A DNA stretch of 64,000 bases from the NCBI RefSeq assembly GCF_018139145.2, contig NC_059475.1:11766437-11830436 (forward strand), read 5' to 3'. The notes under the pieces are model-generated. The model did no database searches. It saw only the letters and a program-made list of their open reading frames with translations, and was not told where the DNA came from. The stretch comes from Gymnogyps californianus (taxonomy: Eukaryota > Chordata > Aves > Accipitriformes > Cathartidae). A program made the position numbers and the translations under genes. Positions 48,301 through 61,300 of the stretch are shown here, piece by piece. The stretch's first letter is position 1. Every line of letters begins with the position of its first letter.

Positions 48301-49449
48301 TTGCAAATACCATAGTAATAGTTCCCTGACTCTCATCATTAAGATTTTTTTTTTAATATTCCATTATGTGGACAATACACAGATGACAGTGCATTAGCTC
48401 TTTAACTTCATTCCCATTTCAGTAAATTTGGAAAGTGTATGGCTATATAATGCCATTAAAAATCTATGAAATTGCAAGGAACTTTAAGACTGTGCTATGT
48501 TATGAAAAACAGTGTTTGTATAAGATACTTATGGCAAAGTATTAAAAACATGTTACTATTTCAAACCTGAATGTTAGTGGTAGCTGCCTGATACCCTGTG
48601 TAGCTAATTTTACTCTCAAATTAATTGGACTCCTCAGTGTTCTATTATTTGTAAAGTAATAGCCACAGGCATCAATTTTTTCTTTTTTTTTTTTTGGTTG
48701 TTGTTGTTGATGCAGTTTTTACATATTTTATCCAGTTTCAAAGGGAAATCAGGATGTTTTTCTCCAACAGCTATATGTCTAGTTTTACACATTCGCAACT
48801 ATGATTTTCTCTGGAAATGTTAATGCTGGTTAATGTGTCTCACTTTGCAAAAAATACTACTATGGATAGTATATCCAAATTACCATTTTACTTGATTATG
48901 CATAGATATGCAAAGCCTAACTATGAACATAATACTGCTCTGACTGCATCTTTAAAATAATATTATTCTACTTCTATACGAAACATAGTCAGGAAATGGT
49001 AGCCAATGTATGCATCATTTGTTAGTAGCTCACTTACTAGTTACCTTGACCTATGAAACCGAATTGGTATGGGATTGTGTTCACTATCCTATGTATTAAA
49101 AGCCTTCTCAACTACCCAATGTTCACATTGCAACTGAATTTGTCCTCTCTCATACAATTTCTTAAAAAGCTTATGTAAAATATACCTGGTAAATTTCACA
49201 GTTTGGTCACAGACTATTTAGAGATAGGAGACCAAAAGGAATGTCTTTTTACAAGTCATTTAACCCAGCTTTAACCTTCTATCTCTATAGAAGGCGATTT
49301 TAAGACTGAGTTGTAAAGGGCTAGTAAGCAAGTTTACTCATTTAGTCACACGGATATCCCACCAACATGCATAGAAGTTTTCTAAAGCAATCGGTGTTAT
49401 GCAATGTTTCCAAGACTGTAGGTTTAGGATTCTAAGTTAGAAGTACTTC
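45359..49449. other. Gene-free AT-rich stretch
   Basis: A C16 run followed by a pyrimidine tract lies at 47597-47641, and a T/GTT tract at about 48680-48712. Open frames are short (for example 47574-47918, -) and lack motifs. No gene, RNA or transposon was recognised. Confidence 0.5.
47597..47641 (+). repeat. Poly(C)/polypyrimidine tract
   Basis: Sixteen C residues are followed by about 29 bp of T and C only. Read directly; homopolymer length may be inexact. Confidence 0.85.
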
Positions 49450-49827
49450 GCTGAGGAAAGAAAGTCGACTTATGTGTTTAATAACTCTCTACAACTACCT
49501 AAAAGGAGGTTGTAGCAAGGTAGGCGTCGGTCTCTTTTCCCAAGTAACAACTGATAGGGCAAGAGGAAACGGCCTCAAGTTGTGCCAGGGGAGGTTTACA
49601 TTGGATATTAGGAAAAATTTCTTCACCAAAAGGGTTATCAAGCATTGGAACAGGCTGCCCAGGAAGTGGTTGAGTCACCATCCCTGGAGGTATTTAAAAG
49701 ACATGTAGATGTGAAACTTAGGGACATGGTTTAGTGGTGGACTTGGCAGTGTTAGGTTTACGGTTGGACTCGATGATCTTAAGGGTCTTTTCCAACCTAA
49801 ATGATTCCATGGTTCTATGATTCTATA
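49450..49827 (+). mobile_element. 5'-truncated CR1 LINE with intact 3' end
   Basis: The segment follows the bird CR1 3' consensus: CTCTACAACTACCTAAAAGG, the AAACGGCCTCAAGTTG word, ATTAGGAAAAATTTCTTCAC, GGTTGGACTCGATGATCTTA and the terminal ATTCTATGATTCTAT repeat. Translation of 49472-49708 gives a remnant of the end of the ORF2 reverse transcriptase protein, with the RKNFFT and HWNRLPR motifs. A one-base loss near 49661-49664, judged against my memory of the consensus, breaks the frame just after HWNRLPR. Only about 380 bp remain of an element several kb long, the usual fate of CR1. It cannot move by itself. Confidence 0.93.
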
Positions 49828-52800
49828 ACCCTACTTACATAACTTCACTATAAAAATAATTCAGTACCAGTTTGGCAAAGTGAAGTTGATGCTAATTAGT
49901 TGATTAATTTCATTTCCACTGCCAGTATATTTTTCAGTGGTTATATACCAATATCCCGCGATTGCAGCGATAAAATATCTGTAACTGTTATACATATACA
50001 GCTATATTAACAACTTGCTTATCTCCACTGGCAGTGTGGTATAAATTAGAATCACGTATTACTGCTCCAGTATATAATCAGCTTCTCTATGACTCTAATA
50101 TTAATGTTCCCTCTTGAACTTGCTTCATGATTTGTTTATTTAGGTATGATAAGTGATGTCAGATATTAGGCTTTGCTTCAAGATAGCAGCAATGACAATC
50201 AGCTCCAAAGATGAGAAGTGACTTGAGCTTTCAGACCTTGAAATAACCTGCTTAGCAAGTTATCTCTATGCGTGGTGCTATGTATTACTTGTAAATGAAT
50301 ATTAAAATGTATAATATCTCAGAATTGATATACTGAACTAAATTAAATCCTGACAATTATCTATCATGATGCTGCGTGTGTTTTTAATTGTAGACTGGTT
50401 GATTTTTGTGCTTAAGAACCAGAGGACAGTTTGCTACATTAACACTCAGTCCTTGGAATAACAGTAGGATAGCAGAGTAGGAGAGCAGAAATTCTCAACA
50501 TCTGGTGAAATTTCTCACTTCAGAAACCAAAGCAAACAAGATCTTACTATCAGACATCTGGAGAAGAAGCCATGTGAGACCTCACATCGGTTTGTGTAGA
50601 GCTGCACAGTGGTTCCAGAGTGCATCTTCCTATTTTTGCTATCTTAACGGAAATAAATCTCCTTCCCTTTTAACTAACTTTCAGAAGAAAGGGCACAGGA
50701 TTTTGCTTCTACCAGATTTAGTCTTGAAGATATTGAGGAACACAGCAAGATGGTGTGACACTTGTCCACAGTGTAATATTGAAAATGCCCTCTGTATGGG
50801 TTATTGGATTGAGGATGCATAAATGAAATTTCTTCTTAAGCCTTTTGTGCAGCTGTGCAAGGTCTTTGATCACAGTCTATTCACTAACTGCACTCCACAG
50901 AATAAAACTACTTTCTCTTTCTACCTGTTGCCTTTTCCACACAGCAAAAATCTAAACAGAGGTAAAGATATAAAGCAGCCTCTCAATCAGCATAGGGGCA
51001 CAACAGGATGTTCTGATCATAAAGGCAGTGTACTCTTAAATTGTTATTTAAGGGACAACCCTGGAAGATGATGTGTTACATCCTTAGATTTTCTTCAGGT
51101 TGCTGTGAGCTGCTGAATCACTGCAAAGAGGCTGGAAAAGTACATCGGAGAAGTCCTCTCAGGTAAAGTGAGACACTGAAGACAGATGGAAGAGAATGTA
51201 AAAAATATAGACTCAAACCTGTCCTCTGCTCCATCATGAGTGTGAGGCTATGAAGTGTGAGACTGTTCTCTAAGAGCAGCTGAGTGTAGTTGGCTTCTGA
51301 ATGCCTTGAAAGACTAAAACTTCAGCTGGGGACATCCAGCAGCAGTCACAGTCCTTAACAGAGCTCTGAGTGAGAAAACTGAGTACTTATTAAGCATATG
51401 AACTATCTGAATTGAAGATTTCCTTGGTCTAAGTGAGGTGCAGCACAGTTCTTTTCCATTTTTTAATTTCTTGCCACATGTCTGTGAAGCTTTACAGTCC
51501 AGGTATTCCCGGGTCTAGGAACAGAGATGCCTTCACCTCTGTGATTCACTATAGTTTAATCAGACACTTCTCATAAACTCCCCTCTGGTGAGCTAAATCT
51601 GATTCCTCAGTTGAGTTCCTAAATCTTAGGTTCCAACTGCATAGACACTTTGGCAAGGCAGATGAGAAATATCTTGTGACATAAGAATTTTCTGTTACTT
51701 CGTCTTCAACAGTTTTCCTTTCATGTGGCAAGAGAAAATAGCATGACCAATGGCTAAAAACACAACAAACACTTCCTTCTGAGATCATCTAGAATATTGA
51801 TTCTGACTTTTTCAACTGGACAACTGGTAATAATCTCCTATAACTATGGAATAAATGAGGAAATAAAAATAATTTAAATCTAAGTTTGTCATTTACATAA
51901 TTTGTTTATCTAGTTCACAACAACTCAATGCATTTTTACATGAGTTTCTCTCATGCATACAATTTTTTTTTTCCTTTTACCATTTTTCTGCCTTGCTGTG
52001 TTCTTTAATGAGTCCCTCTAAGAAATGGCTGTTATTACTGTTAGGTAATGGAAAAACAGGCAATGGCTTTTTTTCGCTTTTGAGCACAGTCACTTCTGCA
52101 TCCAATAACCACTTTTCCTTTTCCAGGCAGTGAACACTACATGGGTTTCATTTTATAACCCAGAAAAAAAAGTCACAGCCAAATTAGTCTGTATTAGAAA
52201 CACTGAGAAGATTCCGTTTTTCATCACTGTCTCTACACATAGCAGAGAGAGAGATATTACTTAACCTTGAGAACAGCAGATTTAATTGTTGACATATTTT
52301 TAGGTGAGCCTTTGAATTTACTTTTCTCATTTTTTGTGAACAGAATTCCAAGCTAGAAGCTGAAGCACTGAAGTTGCATATAGATAGATAGCATATTTGT
52401 CTCTGTATGACAGGCATAATTAGTCTTATCCATGCAATTATAGAAACAGAAATACATTCTCAAAGCTTAGACATATGCTTTCTATTTAGTACTTATTCAC
52501 TGGAAAGGAAATCTCTCCCATCTTATTCATACATATTTATACCTGGGTTTTTTTTCCCCAAAAGATTTTGTTTAAAAATTATGTCCAACACTGTCTGTTT
52601 TAGTTTATAACACTAAAAAAACCCAAGTCACCAAAAACCTAAGTCACCAAGCCTAGTCACCAAAAAACCTCAGCCTTTCCTGTAGGCAGTGTTAACTGTG
52701 CTTCTTTTAGATTCAAATGACCTGACATTCAAAACTGCTGATTATGAACAGATCCCTTCAAAATCAGTAGGATTAGCAGCACCTACACCTTTGAGAAATT

Positions 52801-54784
52801 CAGGCCAAAATTAAGTGTATAAGTGTGTAAACTCTGCAATCTGCCTACAGACTAGACACCAGTAACCAAATGTGTTTCAAGACAGCAGTAAATCCACATT
52901 CATCTTTGTATTGTTACATCATGACATTTCCGATCTATGAAGACCAACAGAACAGAAATCTTGCTAATTTGTATCCTGATGGTTTTTCTTCCCCTCAGTT
53001 CCAGCATTACTAGCATTCAGGATAATTTTGTCATCAATCATTTATTTCATTTATTAATTATTTTACATCAACATTTAACAGTTATCATCACTGTGAACTG
53101 TAAAGTTTAAATCATCAACAAGACAGTGGTCCTTGCAGAAGACAATCAGAAGTACTAATCATGACAGAAAGTAGCTGAAATTCTTCAGGTGATGTAACAA
53201 ACCTAAGGTTATTAGCAAATTGAGATTTAGGTGGGGAAAACATATTTCTAGTATAGATAAGACATAGGCAAAGCAGTAATTCTCTTTTCTGAAATGTCTG
53301 CTTTTTTGCAGTGAAAGATCATTTTCTTGCTAGCTTTGAGATAAAACAGAAATACTTGCCTAATGAGCAAATTATAAAAAAAATCCAACCTATATGTTCA
53401 AATGCAAAAGCCATTTTTCACACTTTTTAAACCAAGATCTCCTCTTTTTTTCTTGTTTTCAGCATTTAATAGGATGAGTTATTCCACAAGCACAATTCCC
53501 TACCTTACCTTTAAGTGCATAATAATGTCAGAACGTGCACAGGCAAGATAAATCCAAGTGTTTCTCTTCAATTTGAGTGTGGTAAGATTTCAGAGATTTT
53601 CTTTATCATGAAGCATGCATATTTTGTGCTACAAAGTTTTACAGCCTCGGAATGGTTTTCTGCAACATTTTGGAAAAGATACTAATAGTGTGCAAGTTGA
53701 TATTTAAAGTAGACTTAAAAGAGCATAGAACTAATAATTACTACATCTACATAGTGCTGTCAAACATAAATAGTGATCATTGTGGTATTAGTATCAGTAA
53801 TTCTTCTTGGAAGCATTTAAACTTGGCATTGCTATCATTACCAAATGTGTTTATATCAGCTACCGTAATAGTTTTTCGAATGCCATAAATTTCTTCAGTT
53901 AATTATAAACAAATTGGCGTACTTAATTAACGGGTCCTACTAATAATATATTATCTCAGATATGTGTGAATGATATCCAGTTACTAGCAGTGATGCAGCT
54001 CAATTAATGATGCCAAACACTATAACCTTGTTAATACCAAAAGGCACACTAGTATTCCTAGAAAAGAAAATCAGGTGTCTTCAATATAGAAACAAAGCAA
54101 GACTGCACTGAGTTGAGGGCAAAATGATGCTGTCATGTTAAGTTTAAGTAACTCTGAACTTACACAGTATAACAGAGAAAAATCTTGCCTAAGACTTAAC
54201 TTCTCACAGAATAAACAAAATATATACTGACTGAAACAAAGTGTCATGTCACTTGTCAGCTCAATCGGAAATGAGCAACTATAGCTTTGTTCCTGTGTAG
54301 AACAAAGAAACATAGGGAAAACTAGGCATACGAAATTCCTTAATTCTGTTTAGCGGATCTCTGTTTATCAGAATTGATGAGCAATCTGTTTCTCAAGCTA
54401 TCTGGACACAGTTTCACAGGAACATTTAAACTTTCTGTCTACGTAAGTTAGAACTCAAGGTTACACAGGTGGCTACATGGGAGATAGAAGTATCACAGGG
54501 CCTTTGGTAGCAAGGCCTTGCTAGTGGTAGGATTTGTAATATTCAAGGGATACTCCTGATTTTCATGCATACCAGTGAAGAGAATAGGGTGTCAACTACG
54601 AGGTCACTAAAGCTACCAGGCTGAGGCAGGTGACTTCAGGAAACTATGAAGAAAAGCTGAGAAGAGATTTTGGGTGCAATAAACCATGCTTTTCTTCAAG
54701 ATTCTAGGACTAACTTTATTTTGGAAAGTTTTGATGATTTGTCCCTTTTTATTCATTAGTTCAGTGGTTAAAACCCTTACAGAC
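49828..54784. other. Gene-free stretch
   Basis: Two in-phase frames (50505-50822 and 50823-51071, +) are separated by a single TAA but show no recognisable motif. No RNA gene, LTR or LINE body is evident. Confidence 0.5.
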
Positions 54785-55370
54785 TGTCGTGGTTTCAGCT
54801 GGGATAGAGTTAATTTTCTTCCTAGTAGCTGGTATAGTGCAGTGTTTTAGATTTAGGATGAGAATAATGTTGATAACACACTGATGTTTTCAATTGTTGC
54901 CAAGTAGTGTTTATACTAAGTCAAGGGTTTTTCAGCTTCTCATGCCCAGCCAGCAAGAAGGCTGGAGGGGCACAAGAAGCTGGGAGGGGACACAGCCAGG
55001 ACAGCTGACCCAAACTGGTCAAAGGAATATTCCATACCGTCTGAGGTCATGCCCAGTATATAAACTGGGGGGAGTTGGCTGGGAGGGGCAGATCGCTGCT
55101 CAGGAACTGACTGAGCATTGGTCGGCGAGTGGTGAGCAATTGCATTGTGCATCACTTGTTTTGCATATTCTAATTCTTTTAGTAGTATTATTGTCATTTT
55201 ATTATTATTATCATTATTTTTCTTCCTTTCTGTCCTATTATACTGTCTTTATCTCAACCCACGAGTTTTCTCACTCTTACCCTTCCACTTCTCTCCCCAT
55301 CCCACTGGGTGGGGGCAGTGAGTGAGCGGCTGTGTGGTGCTTAGTTGCCAGCTGGTGTTAAACCTTGACA
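54785..55370 (+). mobile_element. Solo LTR copy D (ERVL-like, subfamily 2)
   Basis: The 586-bp element begins TGTCGTGGTTTCAGCTGGG and ends GGTGTTAAACCTTGACA. It is flanked by a perfect 5-bp duplication, CAGAC at 54780-54784 and 55371-55375, which fixes both ends. TATATAA is at 55057-55063. It shares length, order and the TTATTATTA stretch with copy C in inverted orientation. The 5-bp duplication is typical of class III (ERVL) integrations; class assignment is inferred from that alone. With no coding region and no second LTR it is a solo LTR. Confidence 0.93.
55057..55063 (+). promoter_or_regulatory. TATA box of LTR copy D
   Basis: TATATAA lies in CCCAGTATATAAACTGGGG, near the middle of the LTR, where the core promoter of this family recurs in all copies. 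The TATA word also sits in a short palindrome (CCCAGT...ACTGGG). Confidence 0.65.
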
Positions 55371-55375
55371 CAGAC

Positions 55376-58300
55376 AAAGAGGAAATCTGGTCTTGGTGTC
55401 CAGCTCTGCCTGAGCAGTATTTAAAATCACACTATTTCTCCAGCAAAGGGATTAAATGGCTATTGGCCCATTTAGGAGGGAAAAAAGGAAGTATAGGGAT
55501 GCTCTCATAATTCTTGATGGAATTATTTCCGTTTAAAGCAGCCACTTTTTATTATAAATTCTATATATTTCCAAGCATAACTTTTACATACTGTATAAAC
55601 AAAAATAAAAGGAGTCTGGGCCTCATTTTGCTGTCTTCCATGTAAAAGTCTCAGCACAATTAGTGCCAGAATCTTTTTCTGATGCCCCATCTTGACTTTC
55701 AGGCTTAGCGATGACTATCAGTAAGCACCACAACTCCATGAGTAATACATGACATATAAGCAACAAATTTATGTATCCTCCTGCAAAGGTCATACTGCAC
55801 TTTTCCTCTTTATGTTAGCCCATACAATTCTAAGAGACTTCACCCAAACCTTACATTTTTAAAGGGTGTATAAAAGATATAAGAGTCTCATGCTCCAACA
55901 GCTTATCTAGTCTACTATGTTACCTCTGAAAGAGAGCAGCTTTTATTTTACTGCATTTTATGCAGTTCCCGTATTTTTTACACTTCTGTATTTAATAGTA
56001 TCAACTCATTATTTTTTGTTAAATTCAAGTCAATTCGTTACTGTAATGAGTAATGAACAGAAAATATGAAATGTCACAGTTTTATAGCAAAAATCATCAA
56101 TTATTTCAGCTACTTTCCCCAGAAAGAATAATCTGAACTTTACAAATTGCCCAAAATGAAACACTGCAAGATAAAAAACTGTTTTTCTCATTTTCTGTTA
56201 GCCATAGAAACTGTTCTTGTGAACTTTGTGCTTATATAGCGTAATTGTTTATACTCAAGTGCTTTGGGTTATCTACATTATTTAATCCTATATATATCTG
56301 TGAAGTATCTAGCACATTTCTGAGTGCTATAAAAAGGAGCACAATAAATGACTGAGTTAGCAAAGTAAAATTACCCTTTCATCAGTGCAGCCAGTTTATA
56401 ATGATATGTGACTACTACAGTGTAGCGTAGACTGGTACTTGGATGGTTGAAAATTAGTTTGCTTGGTAACACAGTTCTATTATTTCCTTTCCTTCCTGGG
56501 GAGTGGAAGAGAGGTAGAATGAAAGAGAAGGAGGGATAAGAAAGATGGAGCGAAAATCCAGCTTTATTCTGGAAACACAAATCAGAACCCTTTAGTACAA
56601 TCCACCCTCAAAACTGAGATGTTTTGGTATTTCCTTCAAATTGCATTAACTGCCAGCGAAAGGCCTACTGGAGATAGCGTATATCTGAATGAGTCCTTGG
56701 GCCTAGAGAACATGCCAAGCTGCATGCTCTTGTAGTAGGTAATTGGCTCTAGAGAAAGGATAGCTCAGGGCAGGCTTTGGCTCTCTGAACACTTTTTACC
56801 ACTGACCTTTGAAATTACGTTGCAAATCTTAGAAAAACATTTGAGCAGTCTCTCCACTTCATTATCAGAAATTAACATGTCATTTAATGCTAAACAGCCT
56901 AAAATACAGATTCTACTAGATCTGCTTAGCAGATCTCAGTTATTACCTAGTGCATGAAAATTGCTTGCAACTTAGATTGGCCTTTTCCCTTTAGAAGGCA
57001 AGGACTTTATGTCCAAGTCCTTGTAATGATAAAAGGTCATAAAATGTCTCCTCATCCATGCATTTACTCTAGCAGGCCTTTGGCCAGTGCCATTTTCAGA
57101 CAGCCAAATGGATTTATTTCTCTCTGCTTGCAATTTATTAAGAAAAGCAGAGTACTTCCAAATAGTACCGAAGATTGGTATTCTTGAAGGGCTAGCTGTG
57201 TGTTGGCATATATAAATCTAGTAATAAATTAGCAATAGTCAGTAATTTGCAGATGGCAAAATGAAATCAAGTTACTCTTCACAAGCCACCCAGCCTGAAA
57301 TTTATTATCTCTACATATTTACAAAGGAATAAAGATCTATGGCTTTCTTGTGCATCACGTGCCACATAACCACACTGTGTACTGAAGCTCTCAGCCTGGA
57401 AGGCACCACTTGGAAAAATGGAACAATGTGCAAAAGAAAATACATTGAAACCATCCTTACAGTCTCCATTCTGGCACCAAACTCACATCAAGATGAGTCT
57501 ACCATGCTATCCTCCTACTAGCATGCGTGTTGTATTACAGTATCCTATTGTGAATGGGAGCCCCAGAAATAATGTAAACTGTTTACAGCTGCTTTGCATA
57601 GGGCGTCCTACTGAACAGATCTTGTTGTGCTGACAAGTTTTGCTACAAAGTCAAAACGGTTTTACATTACTAATAACTTTTCTTGTATTTTCTGTCTTGA
57701 GAGAGCTGAATGTATGACCTAGCAGGTGTTTTCCACTTTTAATTTGTCTATTTGTCTCTCTCACTGGAAACAGAGGTATCAAAACGAAACTGCTATGGGC
57801 TAGGTCCACCTTGAATATTTCTGTCACCACACAGAGGTGTTTTCTAAAATGTCTGGATCTAAGTTTCAGTGACAAAGGTAATGTATTTAGAGGCTTAAGA
57901 GCCAGTGGGTTCTGATATGTAACAGCCCATCCAATTTTTTTTAACTTGGTTAAAAAGCATTTGGCATTTTCTCCACTCAGAACTGGTACAACAATTTCAT
58001 CCTGTCTCAGCATTCTTAGAACAGTCAAGTTCATTATCAGGCTCAGAGATTTTCTGTCAAAGGTGGACATGAGCCACACACATTCATCCTCAGTCTCACC
58101 TGTTTTCAGTTCAGAAAATGTCAAGTTTTTTTGGCAGAAGGGACTCTGTCAACCTTTCTCTGTCCTCCACTATCGATTATCAAGCTAATAGTTCTCATAG
58201 ATAGATATCTACACTTTAGTTTTTGAGTGCTCAGGTCTAGAGCTACAGTCCCAATGCACTGATTTATTTCACTGTTTGTTACAGATTAGATACTGCTATT

Positions 58301-61300
58301 GTCATTTATTAATGAAGTCCACATGAATAATAGCTGCTTTCCCTGCCTTTTTTAAATTACAGACCTGACCTAAAACATCTCTTATTCTAAGAACAGAGAA
58401 CATTTTACTAAAAAAGTACTGAAAAAGACAAAGCATTCCCCACAACGTACCCATAAACAACATTTTATTACCGTATTTGAATCTAAGTTAAGCTCTAGGT
58501 CTAGTCATGTCAAATAGCTATATAATATGAAACCCTGCTTTATTTTGAAACAGACATTGTTCTCCAAATCTCCTTTTACTTTGCACTGATTCCACACTGC
58601 TCTTGTCTGACCTACTTCACAGCAAGATTTACTCTGCTTCTCATGAACTGCGCTTTTCTTTGTCATCTCATGGGATTCACCGGTACCACAAGAACTGTTA
58701 CATCAACAGAATTACTACTAAATAAGGGAGCTTTTATATCAAATGAAGCACAAAGTATCTCAGTAATGCTGTAGAGATACAACAGAGGTATAACCTTAAT
58801 GAGAAGGTCCCGTGTTTTATTCACTTAAATACAGAGAGTAATTTGGGCTGAATGAGAATCCCCCTGAGTTTATGAATAGCTGCATCTCCCACTTCCTACC
58901 AGTAACAATTAGGTAACATTTGACATCTTTTAGAAAAAAATAGGCACTTTTAAGATAAAACACTAAATCTTCAACAAAGTATCTTCATTAAAAGATATGC
59001 ATAAACATTTCACCATGTAATAACCTGCTTTATCTACATGAAAAGTAACATGGTTACTAGCTTGTACCATCAGAACTGCCAGCAGCAGGTATCTGTGAGC
59101 CACCAATTTATACTTATTCAATTACTTTTTATCCTCCCTCTTCTTTTCTGCTTAACAATCCAAGAAACCTGCTGGTAAAAATATTACACAGCTTTAAATC
59201 AGTAGGTTTGCCACAGCAAATAATTCATGAAAACAGTGACCTTCCTATAACTTGTTTATATATGTACTGAGGGGGAAATTCTTCCTGGCATGAAACTAGA
59301 CAGCAAGAAAGGTGCTTGACACAAGGTGTAGATTTAAACAAGAAAAAAGATTCAGTTCACTATCTATGCATAATTTCAAATTTAGGGATTCAAGAGTGCC
59401 ATCAGATCTGGTTTATGAGTACTGCAGATCATCCCATGACTCTACTCAGTTCCGGTGCGTTGCACAGTACTAGAACCTTCATCAATGATGCCAAAGACTA
59501 TTCAAGGTGTCATTTAAAATAGCGAGTGTTGCAATGTCATATCCCTTTACATATTTTGATCAAAGCCAGAAGAGCATCCTGCAGAACTTCTTGCATAGTA
59601 TCAGTCTATAATATAACCTGTTTACTGAGAAGTTTTTTGAGTCATTATGAAATTCTACACTTTTAGTACAATAATTTATGGCTGCACTTACTACTAAAGA
59701 AAAACATCAGATGATCACGGTAATTACAAGCCTGCACAGAACAGTTCAATTAAAATTTAGGCAACAGAAAATGTTATTGATTTTCAATGAGCAACCAAGA
59801 TGCAGATTCTACAACTGGAAAATCTTCCAGAGCTTGGTATCTGGGTCATACAGCTGCCAAGTTTGCCTTCTGCGTAGCAACATCGACAGAGAAAGCAGTT
59901 GAAGGGGATTCATACTTACATTTCTCACCAGGGTAAACAAGAACAGGCACTGCAGATTGCATGTTTAGGGAGCTGTATTTGGGGCTACAGCGCTACAGTG
60001 ATAGCTGGTTTTCTTTTTCTAAACCTAGAAGTAATGCCCTGAAAAGACCAGCTATATTCTGTTCATATGTGTACAATATAAGGATTTAGAATGCAAGTTC
60101 AAAATGTTTAAGATAATATAATGGTTGTTAGTTCCTTAGGCGGCACAAAGATCAAAATGTTACTGAACAACTAGCGGTGTGAAACATTGAGACATTGGAT
60201 TGTAACTCCACTAGGTCATCTGATCAAAGATTTTTCAAGAAGGGCTATCATTTTATGGTCACTGGCAATTCTGCCTCAAAAGCCTTAAATGCCAGAGGCT
60301 GCCAAATTTATATTGATAAACCTTAATCTATATTGTAATTCACTTGTGAAGTTATGCGTAACAGAAATATGTGCATCAGAATCTGGCCCTGACATGAAAT
60401 GGATCTTTAGAGTCAAGTAGCTTTCTTATCTATTTCCTACCTCCTCACTACAGCAAGAATTTACTTCAAGTGATGATAATCATCAAGTGATGACCAAGAC
60501 AGAAATTTAATTTTTAAGTCTGCAGACACTGAGGTTCAAACTAAAGATTAAATGGAAAAATGCCTCAAACTTACTCATCACAGGGACTAACTGCTAGTAC
60601 CTTTACACATGTGTGTTTATTAAATAAAATTCTTTCATTAACTGTAATAATTTAAAAGACTGGGTATTAATTTAAGACCTAGATTCTCCTGCTTTTGGAC
60701 CTAATCCTTCATTATTATGACAACTCAATTGAAAAGTACCACAATGAGCATCACAGTGTTGGAAAAGAGCCATTAAAAAAGGGCAACCTGTACCTCCACA
60801 CAGTACAAAAAAGGACAAATACATGTGACGAAAGCTGGTATTACACACAGTCCATGATATATAATTCCAGTTTGCAAAAATAATGTCATAAAACGAGCAT
60901 TTTCTTTTCACTGACTATCTATCTGAAATCTTGAATTACTAATGTATCAAAAATAAAGATTTCAGGTTTTATACTAAATGTGTACTGGAATATTTTATCT
61001 CTTCTCATTATATAAGTTCTGAGGACCTGGCCATAACTTAACTGATGATAAGCCTTACATGCTTTTGCAACTTTACAAACAACTGCATCCATGTAACAAT
61101 GGGCATTTTGTGCTGCACAGATTTGTTCAGCGGATCAATGATTTGTGAAATAACAACTCAAATTCTTCCTGACATTAAAAGGTGATAGCATCTTTCTTAC
61201 TCAACATTTTGACAAATCTTTCTCCACCAAACTAATCCTGCATACAGAGAAAACAGGTACCAGTCCATTCAACTGGTATGAAAACTTTACAGAAGCTTTT

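Noticed and set aside
57651..58124. 157-codon minus-strand open frame
   Set aside because: No recognisable family; an overlapping plus-strand frame of 80 codons is equally open. No promoter or poly(A) layout supports it.
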